Origin: an uncultured Christensenellaceae bacterium
GTDB taxonomy: Bacteria > Bacillota > Clostridia > Christensenellales > Borkfalkiaceae
Direction: 5' to 3'
Assembly (NCBI GenBank): GCA_910587625.1
Contig: CAJUMW010000004.1
Coordinates: 1-43,793, forward strand
Length of the DNA: 43,793 bases
The notes beneath the pieces were generated by a model. That model had not been told where the DNA came from. It worked only from the letters and a program-made list of their open reading frames with translations, and made no database searches. Shown piece after piece: positions 30,342 through 38,650 of this stretch; positions within the stretch are counted from its first letter, which is position 1; the number at the start of each line of letters is the position of its first letter. The position numbers were made by a program, and so were the translations under genes.

Positions 30342-30771
30342 TAATTTTAATGCAAATTATTTAAATTACGTCAAAACGCAGGATCCGCCTACGCAGCATT
30401 TTAAAAATTGTGCGGCAGCCTTCGGTGTGGGCGGACTTATCTGCTGTATAGGTCAGTTTATAAGGTATATGTTCGAGTACATCGGTTTTTCGGGTGACGA
30501 GCTGGCAGGGCTTACTTCGGTTGCTCTTATTTTTCTGGGTTGCTTTTTGACGGGGCTCGGCGTCTATGACAGAATAGGCAGATACGCAGGGGCAGGTTCG
30601 ATAGTTCCCATCACGGGGTTTGCCAACAGCGTAACTTCGCCGGCAATAGAATTTAAAACGGAGGGTTGGATATACGGAATGGCGGCAAAAATGTTCACGG
30701 TAGCCGGCGCAATCATAGTGTTCGGCGTCTTTTCGGGCGTTCTTGTCGGATTGATATATCTGTTTGTGTAA
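30322..30771 (+). CDS. spoVAC: Stage V sporulation protein AC
   Basis: Component of the SpoVA channel that moves Ca-dipicolinate into the forespore and out at germination. The 149-residue protein has the usual length and several membrane helices: AAAFGVGGLICCIGQFIRYM, TSVALIFLGCFLTGLGVYD, then the family segment GAGSIVPITGFANSV and MAAKMFTVAGAIIVFGVFSG. The ribosome site GAGGGGGG is 9 nt before the ATG. The stop codon overlaps the spoVAD start (TAATG). This gene is the clearest evidence that the organism, or a recent ancestor, makes endospores. Confidence 0.93.
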   Translation: MTGKSRDNFNANYLNYVKTQDPPTQHFKNCAAAFGVGGLICCIGQFIRYMFEYIGFSGDELAGLTSVALIFLGCFLTGLGVYDRIGRYAGAGSIVPITGFANSVTSPAIEFKTEGWIYGMAAKMFTVAGAIIVFGVFSGVLVGLIYLFV

Positions 30772-31439
30772 TGAGAAAGGGCAATACGGTATTTTTTAAA
30801 AACGCGCCGCGCATAACGTCGTTTGCGGCAGTTTGCGGCTCAAAGGAAAAAGAAGGGGTGCTCGGTTCGTTTGCGGACATTACTTTGCAGGACGATATGT
30901 ACGAGGAAAGCACCTTTGAAAAAGCCGAGTGTAAAATGCTGTCAACGGCAATCGCGCTTGCCATTGAAAAGGGTAAGTACAGCGAGAGTGATATCGACGT
31001 AATGTTTTCGGGCGATTTATTGAACCAGATAATTTCGGCAAGCTTTGCCGCGCGCGACTTCAACTTTCCTTTTTTGGGCGTATATTCCGCCTGTTCGACT
31101 ATGAGCGAAAGCATATTGCTTGCCTCTATGCTTGTAAACGCAGGGTATATCGAGCGAGCCGTTGCGGCAACGGGTAGCCATTTTGCTTCGGCTGAAAGAC
31201 AGTACAGATATCCCCTCGAACTCGGTTGTACAAGACCGCCGCAGGCGCAGTGGACGGTAACGGGCGCGGGTGCGTGCATTATTTCAAACGAGAAAAAGGG
31301 TGTAAAAATTGTAAACGGAACTATGGGTAAGGTATGTGATTTCGGCGTAACCGACGTCAATAATATGGGGGCGGCAATGGCGCCCGTAAGTGTTATAATA
31401 GGACAAAATTGCGGCGTCGTCATACCCGAAATACTTTAA
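30771..31439 (+). CDS. spoVAD: Stage V sporulation protein AD, C-terminally truncated
   Basis: SpoVAD is a soluble thiolase-fold protein that binds dipicolinate and works with SpoVAC and SpoVAE. The first 205 residues match the family closely: YEESTFEKAECKML, FSGDLLNQIISASFAARD, GVYSACSTMSES, TGSHFASAERQYR and PQAQWTVTGAGA. The family normally reaches about 335 residues, with a second half containing a DCG and GGSGCGCSA region; here NNMGAAMAP is followed by VSVIIGQNCGVVIPEIL and a stop. No continuation of the C-terminal half is found in any frame downstream, and no spoVAE follows, only a lone GGAGGTG. The second half of the dipicolinate-binding fold seems to have been deleted. Confidence 0.88.
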   Translation: MRKGNTVFFKNAPRITSFAAVCGSKEKEGVLGSFADITLQDDMYEESTFEKAECKMLSTAIALAIEKGKYSESDIDVMFSGDLLNQIISASFAARDFNFPFLGVYSACSTMSESILLASMLVNAGYIERAVAATGSHFASAERQYRYPLELGCTRPPQAQWTVTGAGACIISNEKKGVKIVNGTMGKVCDFGVTDVNNMGAAMAPVSVIIGQNCGVVIPEIL

Positions 31440-31560
31440 CACAAAATATAAAAGGAGGTGCGGACTTTTTGGGTTTGGCGGCGCTTGATTTTTTTAACGG
31501 AAAATGTGAAAAATTGTCTAAAATTCCGCAATGTACACAAACTTAAAATGCAATTATAAA

Positions 31561-31664
31561 TCAATCAATATACTTGCATTTTCTGCGGAATTATATTATA
31601 ATGAATATTGATTGAAATATTCTCCAAATCTTACATCATATGGCATAAAAATCAATCAAACCGG
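31561..31664 (+). promoter_or_regulatory. Promoter of the polysaccharide locus, framed by inverted repeats
   Basis: TTGCAT (31574-31579), 17-nt spacer, TATAAT (31597-31602). An 11-bp inverted repeat TCAATCAATAT (31561-31571) and ATATTGATTGA (31605-31615) brackets the promoter, and a third half site ATCAATCAA lies near 31651-31659, just before manC. The leader is about 65 nt long. The sites look like binding positions for a dimeric regulator that could loop or block the promoter. Confidence 0.7.
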
Positions 31665-31673
31665 GGTTAAAAA

Positions 31674-32741
31674 GTGAAAGTTTACGGGGTTATAATGGCA
31701 GGCGGCGGCGGTACGCGCTTTTGGCCGCTTTCAAGGAAGCATACGCCTAAACAACTGCTAAATTTAAGCGGCAGGGAAATTATGGTCAACGAAGCAATTG
31801 CAAGGTTGACAGGCGTGGCAAATTCAAACGATATTTTTATAGTTACCAATGCGGCTCAAAAAGATTTGATGATTAAATGCGTCGGTCATAGAGTGCTTGA
31901 AAATCACATTTTATCCGAGTCTGCAGCAAGAAATACGTCTGCTTGTATCGGTTACGCCGCAATGGAAATTTTGCATAAATACGGTGACGGAATAATGGTA
32001 ATTACCCCTTCCGACGCTTATATAAGGGACGATAAAAAGTTTGCGGGCATTTTAAAAGAGGCAATTATAGCTGCGGAAACGACGGACAAATTAGTTACGA
32101 TAGGTATAAATCCCACCTTTCCGTCGACAGGCTACGGCTATATAGAGTACGATAAAAGCAGTATTGATATTGCTAAACCCGTTAAAAGATTTGTTGAAAA
32201 ACCTTCTTTGGAAAAAGCGAGCGAGTATATCGGAAGCGGAAACTTTGTTTGGAACAGCGGTATGTTCGTTTGGAAAGCTTCAACTATTTTGCGAAAGTTC
32301 AGCGAGCTGTTGCCCGAAGTCTATACTCATCTTTTAAAAATTTCCGAAGCATTCGGCAATAGCAATGAAAAAGAGCTTATAGCCGAAATATATCATAAAA
32401 TACCGTCTGTTTCCGTTGATTACGGAATAATGGAAAAATGCAGCGACATATTGGTTGTGCCCGGAGAATTCGGTTGGAATGACGTGGGAAGCTGGGATAC
32501 CTTCGACGCTGTAAGGCAGGCGGATAATGACGGGAATATCCAAGTTGGCGACGTGTTGCTTCTTGACTCGAAAAACACAACGGCTTATTCGAATAAAAAA
32601 TTGATTGCTGCGGTCGGCGTTGACAATTTGGTAATTGTCGAAACGGACGACTGCATAATGGTTTGTTCGAAAGAGCGGGCACAAGACGTAAAAAAAATAG
32701 TTGATAAACTCAAAGAGGAAGGCAGAGAGGAACTGCTGTAA
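31674..32741 (+). CDS. manC: Mannose-1-phosphate guanylyltransferase
   Basis: Makes GDP-mannose from mannose 1-phosphate and GTP. The 355-residue protein has the intact nucleotide loop AGGGGTRFWPLSR (G10-R21) and PKQ (K26), VITPSDAYI, the sugar-binding FVEKP and WNSGMFVW, and DYGIMEK near the end of the catalytic domain; it lacks a fused isomerase. The start is GTG at 31674 with a modest GGGG ribosome site. It is the first gene of the locus and ends on the start of the mutase (TAATG), so the precursor enzymes are made together. Confidence 0.92.
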   Translation: MKVYGVIMAGGGGTRFWPLSRKHTPKQLLNLSGREIMVNEAIARLTGVANSNDIFIVTNAAQKDLMIKCVGHRVLENHILSESAARNTSACIGYAAMEILHKYGDGIMVITPSDAYIRDDKKFAGILKEAIIAAETTDKLVTIGINPTFPSTGYGYIEYDKSSIDIAKPVKRFVEKPSLEKASEYIGSGNFVWNSGMFVWKASTILRKFSELLPEVYTHLLKISEAFGNSNEKELIAEIYHKIPSVSVDYGIMEKCSDILVVPGEFGWNDVGSWDTFDAVRQADNDGNIQVGDVLLLDSKNTTAYSNKKLIAAVGVDNLVIVETDDCIMVCSKERAQDVKKIVDKLKEEGREELL

Positions 32742-34510
32742 TGGATTATAGAAAAGAATATAACGATTGGTGTACAAGCGAAACGTTTGACGAACAGACA
32801 AAGCAAGAATTGCTCGCTTTAACCGACGAAAAAGAAATAGAGGACAGATTTTTTAAGCAGCTTGATTTCGGTACGGGCGGATTGCGCGGCGTTATAGGCG
32901 CGGGAACTAACCGTATGAATATTTATACCGTTGGAAAAGCTTCTCAGGGGCTTGCCGACTTTATAAATTCACAAACAAAAAACGGCAGCGTGGCAATTGC
33001 CTATGACAGCAGAATAATGTCCGAGGAGTTTGCCCGTGATTCGGCGTGCATATTTGCCGCCAACGGCATAAAGGTTTTTCTTTTCGAGTCTTTAAGACCC
33101 ACGCCCGTGTTGTCGTTTGCTGTCCGCGAGCTTAATGCTACTGCCGGCATTGTAATAACCGCAAGTCACAACCCTCCTCAATATAACGGATATAAAGTAT
33201 ATTGGTCGGACGGCGGACAGATAGTTGCCCCCTACGATAAATCGATTATTTCGGAAGTAAATAAAGTCGACGACTATGCGTCTATCAAACGCATTCCCGA
33301 GAGCGAGGCAAAAAATAGCGGATTGATTGAGATAATCGGTAAGCAAATCGACGACAAGTATATAGCCGCTTTAAAAAATTTAGTGTTAAACAGGGAAATT
33401 ATCGAACGTTATGCCGATAAGCTTACTATCGTTTATACTCCCTTAAACGGTACGGGCAACGTGCCAGTGTGCAGAGTGCTCGGTGAACTCGGTTTTAAAA
33501 AAGTATATGTGGTGCCCGAGCAGCAACAGCCCGACGGTAGGTTCCCCACATTAAAATATCCGAATCCCGAGGATAAAGACGCCTATTTATACGCGCTCAA
33601 TCTTGCAAAAAAGGTTGACGCCGATATAGTACTTGCGACCGACCCTGACGCGGACAGGCTCGGTATTTACGCAAAAGACAAAGTCAGCGGAGAATATGTT
33701 TCTTTTACCGGAAACATGAGCGGGCTTTTGATTGCAGAATATATTTTATCTCAAAGAAAGTTGAAAGGGTTGCTGCCCGAAAATCCGAAGTGCGGCGCGC
33801 TTGTGACAACAATAGTTTCGTCTAAAATGGCGTACGCTATCGCGGCCGAGTACGGATTGACTGTCAAGGAAGTTTTGACGGGCTTTAAATATATCGGCGA
33901 ACAAATTAAACTTTTCGAGCAAGCTAAGGCTGAAAATAACGGTAAATTGGACGCTCAAAAAGGCGCGTTTGAATATGAATTCGGCTATGAAGAAAGCTAC
34001 GGCTGTCTTGTAGGTACGCATGCTCGTGATAAAGACGCCGTGGTTGCGGTAATGGCGCTGTGTGAAGCGGCGGCTTACTATAAATCGCAAGGCTTGACGC
34101 TTTGGGACCAAATGCAAAATATTTATAGAAAATACGGCTATTATGCCGAAGATTTGGAAAGCATAACTTTGCAGGGCGTCGACGGCGCAAATAGAATAAA
34201 AAGCATTATGGCAAACCTAAGGGATAACGTGCCGTCGGCTATCGGCAAATTTAACGTGATAGCCGTTAGGGATTATTTAACTTGCACAGGCAAAGAAATT
34301 CAAAGCGGCAAAACATTCAAGCTTGAATTACCTAAAAGCAACGTCTTGTATTTCGAGCTTGAAAATAATGCATGGTGCTGTGCGCGCCCGTCGGGTACCG
34401 AACCTAAAATAAAATTTTATTTCGGCGCAAGGGCGAACAGCGCCGAACAGGCAAAAATAAATCTTAAAAGCATAAAAAGTTATCTGTTGACGTTGGTAAC
34501 AGCGGAGTGA
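32741..34510 (+). CDS. Phosphohexomutase (phosphomannomutase/phosphoglucomutase, PgcA-like)
   Basis: Interconverts hexose 6- and 1-phosphates. The 589-residue protein has the four alpha-D-phosphohexomutase domains: the phosphoserine loop TASHNPP (S142), the Mg loop DPDADRLG (D301, D303, D305), the sugar loop GYEESYG and the C-terminal phosphate-binding RPSGTEPKIKFY. The length and the FGTGGLRG opening match the long PgcA/PGM2-like branch of Firmicutes rather than short ManB. In this locus its task is most likely to be mannose 6-phosphate to mannose 1-phosphate, but glucose phosphates may also be used. Confidence 0.93.
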   Translation: MDYRKEYNDWCTSETFDEQTKQELLALTDEKEIEDRFFKQLDFGTGGLRGVIGAGTNRMNIYTVGKASQGLADFINSQTKNGSVAIAYDSRIMSEEFARDSACIFAANGIKVFLFESLRPTPVLSFAVRELNATAGIVITASHNPPQYNGYKVYWSDGGQIVAPYDKSIISEVNKVDDYASIKRIPESEAKNSGLIEIIGKQIDDKYIAALKNLVLNREIIERYADKLTIVYTPLNGTGNVPVCRVLGELGFKKVYVVPEQQQPDGRFPTLKYPNPEDKDAYLYALNLAKKVDADIVLATDPDADRLGIYAKDKVSGEYVSFTGNMSGLLIAEYILSQRKLKGLLPENPKCGALVTTIVSSKMAYAIAAEYGLTVKEVLTGFKYIGEQIKLFEQAKAENNGKLDAQKGAFEYEFGYEESYGCLVGTHARDKDAVVAVMALCEAAAYYKSQGLTLWDQMQNIYRKYGYYAEDLESITLQGVDGANRIKSIMANLRDNVPSAIGKFNVIAVRDYLTCTGKEIQSGKTFKLELPKSNVLYFELENNAWCCARPSGTEPKIKFYFGARANSAEQAKINLKSIKSYLLTLVTAE

Positions 34511-34513
34511 AAA

Positions 34514-36745
34514 ATGAAATGTTTAGTTTTAGCCGGCGGCAGCAGCGACAGACTTTGGCCTCTTTCGAGAAAAGAGTTTCCCAAGCAGTTTATGCCGATA
34601 AGGGAAAATAGATCTATGTTTCAGGAGACCATTTTAAGAAATGTGCCTCACTGTGACGAGTTTATAATACTTACAAATAAAAGATACGAAAATGTCGCGC
34701 GTGGGCAGCTTCAAGTCTTTCAGGGTATAGAATACAGTTTTATACTCGAGGACAAGCCTTTAAAAACGGCGCTTGCCGTATTTCTTTATATAGAAAAATG
34801 CGAACCGGATGAAGAGCTTTTAATTGTATCGACCGACAGTATAATCGAAGGCGACTACAAAACTACTGTTACTCAGTTAAAAGAGGAAGTTAAGGACGGT
34901 AAATTTTCGGCTGTAGTAAGTAAAACCGTAGAGGGTACGTCGGAATGCAATTATGTGAATATAGACGGAAAATGTTGTGTTTTCGGCGGCAAAAAAACTA
35001 AAAACAGTTTATATGACTGCGGCATAATGGGAGCAAAAGCTTCCGTGCTTATCGATTGCTATGACAAACGCATTTTAAAAAAATACAAAACTTTAAAAAT
35101 AGACAGCAGTGAAGTCAAGAACCTTGAAATTGACGACTTGTATCTGAAAAGCTTGAACAAGGTTATTGTTACAACAAATTACAGTTTGATTCAAGCTAAA
35201 TTCAGTTGGACAAGAATTACTGATATTTCATCGTTTTACAACTATTATGTAAAATCCGTCCGTAACAATAAAAATACAATTACCAATAAGTGTAAGGGTA
35301 TTGAAATAGTAAACATGGTGGACGAGCAGCTTATCGTTGCCAACGGCATAAAAAATATTGCTATTGTCAATACTCGTGACGCAGTGTATATTACAAGTAG
35401 CGCACGCGAAGCGGATGTTAAAGACATTGCAAGTCACTATTATACCAATAAGAAAAAATATTTTGACAACCAGCCCAATAAATACGAAACCTGGGGTTCT
35501 GAGCAAATTGTGGGTTCGACAGAGGACTGTAAAGTTAAAGTATTAAATATCTATCAGCACGAAAGCTGCGTTATAAAAAACAAGAAAAATACTATCATAA
35601 ATCTTTTTATCACTCAGGGTAACGCGCATTTTGAGGGCATTTCCGAAGATAAAGATTACGAACAGTACAGCAACATTAATATCAGCGATATAGGAGAATA
35701 CCGTCTTATAAACAGCGGGAAAGTAACTCTTACCGTAGTTTATACCGAAAAGCTTATTAAATGTGGGAAAATTAATCCTCCTCAAGAGCTTCTTGTTAAA
35801 ATGCAACCCGTATTTAAAGACAATCTTTGGGGCGGGACAAAAATCCGCGACGTGTTTGGTAAGGACGTTGGTAACTTAGACGTCATCGGGGAAAGTTGGG
35901 AACTTTCCGCGCATAGCGACGACGAGTCGAAAATTGCTTTCGGACAATATGCCGGTAAAACTTTAAGCGAATATATCGATGCTATCGGAACGGAAAAGCT
36001 CGGCTGGAAGGCTCAAACTTACGATAAATTTCCCATAATGATAAAATTTATCGACGCAAGGGATAATTTATCGATACAGGTGCATCCTGCGGACGATTAT
36101 GCTTTAAGCGTTGAGGGCGAGTACGGCAAAAACGAAATGTGGCATATTCTCGACGCGGACGAGGACGCCTATATTTACGTTGGATTTAAATACGACGTTA
36201 CTGAAGAAGAAATAAGGCAAAGAATAGAAAACAATACCCTTTTACAGGTAATAAACAAAATCCCGGTTAAAAAGAACGAAACATATTTTTTAAAAGCCGG
36301 CATTGTTCACGCCATAGGTTCGGGTTGTCTTATATGTGAAATTCAGCAATCGTCTAACATAACTTATAGGCTTTACGACTATGGCAGAACGGATAAAAAC
36401 GGGCAACAGCGTGAACTTCATATAGATAAAGCGCTTGACGTATTGGATATGCATAAATATGTGCCGCAAGTATATGAGTACGAGGCTATAACGCGGTCCG
36501 AGTATGTAAAGATGTTGATAGGGCAATGTAAATATTTTACCGTCAACAAATATTATATCGACGGCGAATGTACTATGCCGAGAACTCAATCGAGTTTTCA
36601 GGCGTACGTCATTTTAGAGGGAAGCGTTACAATATCTGATTCATATAAAAATTATACGACTTCTGCCGGAGATACCTGGTTTTGTGCAAGTAACGAACAA
36701 GTCACTTTGTTCGGTAAGGGAAGCTTGCTTGTCGTAAACATTTGA
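34514..36745 (+). CDS. Fusion of a degenerate GDP-mannose pyrophosphorylase-like part and type I phosphomannose isomerase
   Basis: A 743-residue protein. Residues 1-260 follow the ManC fold (WPLSRKEFPKQF, LEDKPLKTA) but the nucleotide loop reads GGSSDR (8-13) instead of GGxGTR, and the WN-G segment is lost. Residues 335-420 resemble the ManC C-terminal cupin (KYETWGSEQIV) without its usual HHH-type metal site. Residues 430-743 are a complete Firmicutes-type phosphomannose isomerase: NLWGGTKI, zinc ligands H524 (QVHPAD), E541 (NEMWH) and H599 (VHAIGSG). The isomerase converts fructose 6-phosphate to mannose 6-phosphate for the mutase and ManC next door. The front part may be inactive, regulatory or a scaffold. 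Confidence 0.88.
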   Translation: MKCLVLAGGSSDRLWPLSRKEFPKQFMPIRENRSMFQETILRNVPHCDEFIILTNKRYENVARGQLQVFQGIEYSFILEDKPLKTALAVFLYIEKCEPDEELLIVSTDSIIEGDYKTTVTQLKEEVKDGKFSAVVSKTVEGTSECNYVNIDGKCCVFGGKKTKNSLYDCGIMGAKASVLIDCYDKRILKKYKTLKIDSSEVKNLEIDDLYLKSLNKVIVTTNYSLIQAKFSWTRITDISSFYNYYVKSVRNNKNTITNKCKGIEIVNMVDEQLIVANGIKNIAIVNTRDAVYITSSAREADVKDIASHYYTNKKKYFDNQPNKYETWGSEQIVGSTEDCKVKVLNIYQHESCVIKNKKNTIINLFITQGNAHFEGISEDKDYEQYSNINISDIGEYRLINSGKVTLTVVYTEKLIKCGKINPPQELLVKMQPVFKDNLWGGTKIRDVFGKDVGNLDVIGESWELSAHSDDESKIAFGQYAGKTLSEYIDAIGTEKLGWKAQTYDKFPIMIKFIDARDNLSIQVHPADDYALSVEGEYGKNEMWHILDADEDAYIYVGFKYDVTEEEIRQRIENNTLLQVINKIPVKKNETYFLKAGIVHAIGSGCLICEIQQSSNITYRLYDYGRTDKNGQQRELHIDKALDVLDMHKYVPQVYEYEAITRSEYVKMLIGQCKYFTVNKYYIDGECTMPRTQSSFQAYVILEGSVTISDSYKNYTTSAGDTWFCASNEQVTLFGKGSLLVVNI

Positions 36746-36765
36746 CAAATATTAAAGAGGCTGCT

Positions 36766-37545
36766 ATGCGCATAAAGTTTATGAACACGGAGATTGACAA
36801 CGTCACGATAGACGAGGCGTTGGATGCAATCGATAATCTTATTAAGGACGGAAAGCCGTCATATGTGGTAACGCCTAACGTTGACCATATTGTTCAGTTG
36901 GAAACGGATGAGGAGTTTCGCGAGGTCTATAAAAATGCCGACTTAATTTTAACCGACGGCAAGCCTTTAATTTGGATTTCAAAAAAATATAAGACACCTA
37001 TTAAAGAAAAAATTTCCGGTTCCGATCTTTTTCCCAAATTGTGCGCAATGGCGACGGAAAAAAACTATTCTATGTTCTTTTTGGGGGCTAAGGAGGGAGT
37101 AGCGGCAAAAGCCGCCGAAAACTTGACCTTAAAGTTCCCCGGACTGAACGTTGTCGGAACATATTCCCCCTCGTTTGGTTTTGAAAATAACGCCGACGAG
37201 CTTGAAAAAATATTTTCAATGATCCGTCAAACAACGCCGCATATACTTATTGTGGGATTAGGCGCGCCCAAGCAGGAAAAATTTATTGCTAAATATCTTA
37301 CAAATCTTAACGTGCCTGTGTCATTAGGGCTTGGCGCAAGTCTTGATTTTGAGGCTGGAACAGTTAAGCGTGCGCCAAAATGGATGAGCGACCACGGATT
37401 TGAATGGTTATATAGGGTGCTAAAAGAACCCAAAAGACTTTTCAAGCGCTATTGGCGCGATATGAAGATGATTAGACCTTTAATAAAAAAATATAATCCC
37501 AAAAACGTCAAAAGTAGTAAAAAAAACAATGAAAATATTGATTGA
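36766..37545 (+). CDS. WecG/TagA/CpsF-family glycosyltransferase (GT26)
   Basis: Membrane-associated transferase that adds a second sugar, often N-acetylmannosamine, to an undecaprenyl-diphosphate-linked acceptor. The 259-residue protein shows VVTPNVDHIVQLE, LILTDGKPLIW with the catalytic Asp, MFFLGAKEGVAAKAAENL, VGLGAPKQEKFI and the basic C-terminal EWLYRVLKEPKRLFKRYWRD that holds it to the membrane. The ATG at 36766 has AGAGG seven bases upstream; an in-frame TTG at 36742 lies on the previous stop codon and has no ribosome site. Its presence means a lipid-linked first sugar must be supplied by an enzyme not in this window. Confidence 0.9.
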   Translation: MRIKFMNTEIDNVTIDEALDAIDNLIKDGKPSYVVTPNVDHIVQLETDEEFREVYKNADLILTDGKPLIWISKKYKTPIKEKISGSDLFPKLCAMATEKNYSMFFLGAKEGVAAKAAENLTLKFPGLNVVGTYSPSFGFENNADELEKIFSMIRQTTPHILIVGLGAPKQEKFIAKYLTNLNVPVSLGLGASLDFEAGTVKRAPKWMSDHGFEWLYRVLKEPKRLFKRYWRDMKMIRPLIKKYNPKNVKSSKKNNENID

Positions 37546-38641
37546 TTTGACATCGCTTGCGGATAATTTTTCGGGAATTGAAAGATATGCTGCAGAGATG
37601 AGTCGCGAACTTGTAGAGTATAGCGAAAATGATTATGTGTTAGTATTTAAAGAGCGCATTTTTGAAGGTTTTGCCGACTTGAAAGACAGAGCTAACATAA
37701 AAATGGAAGTTTTAAAGCGTTGCGGTAAACTTCGTTTTTATCAAGTCAGGCTGTGTCGATTTCTCAATCGCTATAAAGCGGATATATATTTTTTTCCGGC
37801 ATTTCCGTCACCGTTGTTTTTAAAAAAGAAAAAGAAAACAGTTGTAACGGTACACGATTTATGCTGTTGGGACTGTCCCGAAACAATGAATGTCAAAAGC
37901 AGGCTGTATTTTAGAGCGGGCTTAAAAAACGAAATAAAAAAGAGCGCTAAAATACTTACCGTTTCAGAATTTTCTAAAGGCAGAATAATAGAAAAATTCA
38001 ATATTCCCGAGAACAAAATAGTCGTTACCTATAACGGTATTTCGGATAAATTTTTGAATATTAAAGAAGATTTTGCCGAGGACGCGGCGCTTGATTTTAA
38101 ATACGGTTTGCCGCGCAAATACATTCTCTCGTTATCTACGATAGAACCGAGAAAAAACATTGCTCTATTGCTTAGGGCATATTGCAAAATTGTAAAAGAG
38201 GGCAAAACCGACGCCGATTTAGTTTTGGCAGGTCGCGACGGCTGGAAGAATTCAACTTTAATGGACGAAATAGCCGAAGACGTAAAGAGCAGAATTCATT
38301 TTACCGGATTTATAGAAGAAGAGCATTTGCCGTATATTTATAACAGAGCGCAGTTGTTTGTGTTTCCCTCCAAGTACGAGGGCTTCGGAATACCGCCTCT
38401 CGAAGCCTTGGCTTGCCGAACACCCGTAGTTTCTTCGGATGCCGCATCGCTACCCGAAGTGCTTGGTGATTGCGTCACTTATTTTAAAAGCAATGATTTG
38501 CAGGACCTCATTAAAAGCATTGACTTGTCGTTGAACGCACAAAAAACTATAAACGACGAAGCGGTAATGGAAAGAGTGCGTTCATATTCTTGGAAAGTCG
38601 GTGCAAAAAAAATAATAGAAGTTTTCAATAGTTTGAAGTAG
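37529..38641 (+). CDS. Glycosyltransferase family 4 (mannosyltransferase-like)
   Basis: A 370-residue GT-B transferase. The N-terminal domain has IDLTSLADNFSGIERYAAE and VVTVHDLC; the C-terminal domain has STIEPRKNI, VLAGRDGWK, and the nucleotide-sugar E-x7-E in PSKYEGFGIPPLEALAC. This branch includes many GDP-mannose-dependent enzymes, which suits the manC/isomerase genes upstream. The start overlaps the GT26 gene by 17 nt. Donor and linkage are not readable. Confidence 0.92.
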   Translation: MKILIDLTSLADNFSGIERYAAEMSRELVEYSENDYVLVFKERIFEGFADLKDRANIKMEVLKRCGKLRFYQVRLCRFLNRYKADIYFFPAFPSPLFLKKKKKTVVTVHDLCCWDCPETMNVKSRLYFRAGLKNEIKKSAKILTVSEFSKGRIIEKFNIPENKIVVTYNGISDKFLNIKEDFAEDAALDFKYGLPRKYILSLSTIEPRKNIALLLRAYCKIVKEGKTDADLVLAGRDGWKNSTLMDEIAEDVKSRIHFTGFIEEEHLPYIYNRAQLFVFPSKYEGFGIPPLEALACRTPVVSSDAASLPEVLGDCVTYFKSNDLQDLIKSIDLSLNAQKTINDEAVMERVRSYSWKVGAKKIIEVFNSLK

Positions 38642-38650
38642 TTAAATAGA

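Noticed and set aside
30713..31423. A 236-codon minus-strand frame opposite spoVAD
   Set aside because: spoVAD motifs are unmistakable on the plus strand; the minus frame has no ribosome site and low-complexity content.
31440..31560. A spoVAE gene after the GGAGGTG at about 31454
   Set aside because: The frames after this ribosome-like site give only 25-35 codons with no membrane helices or SpoVAE motifs.
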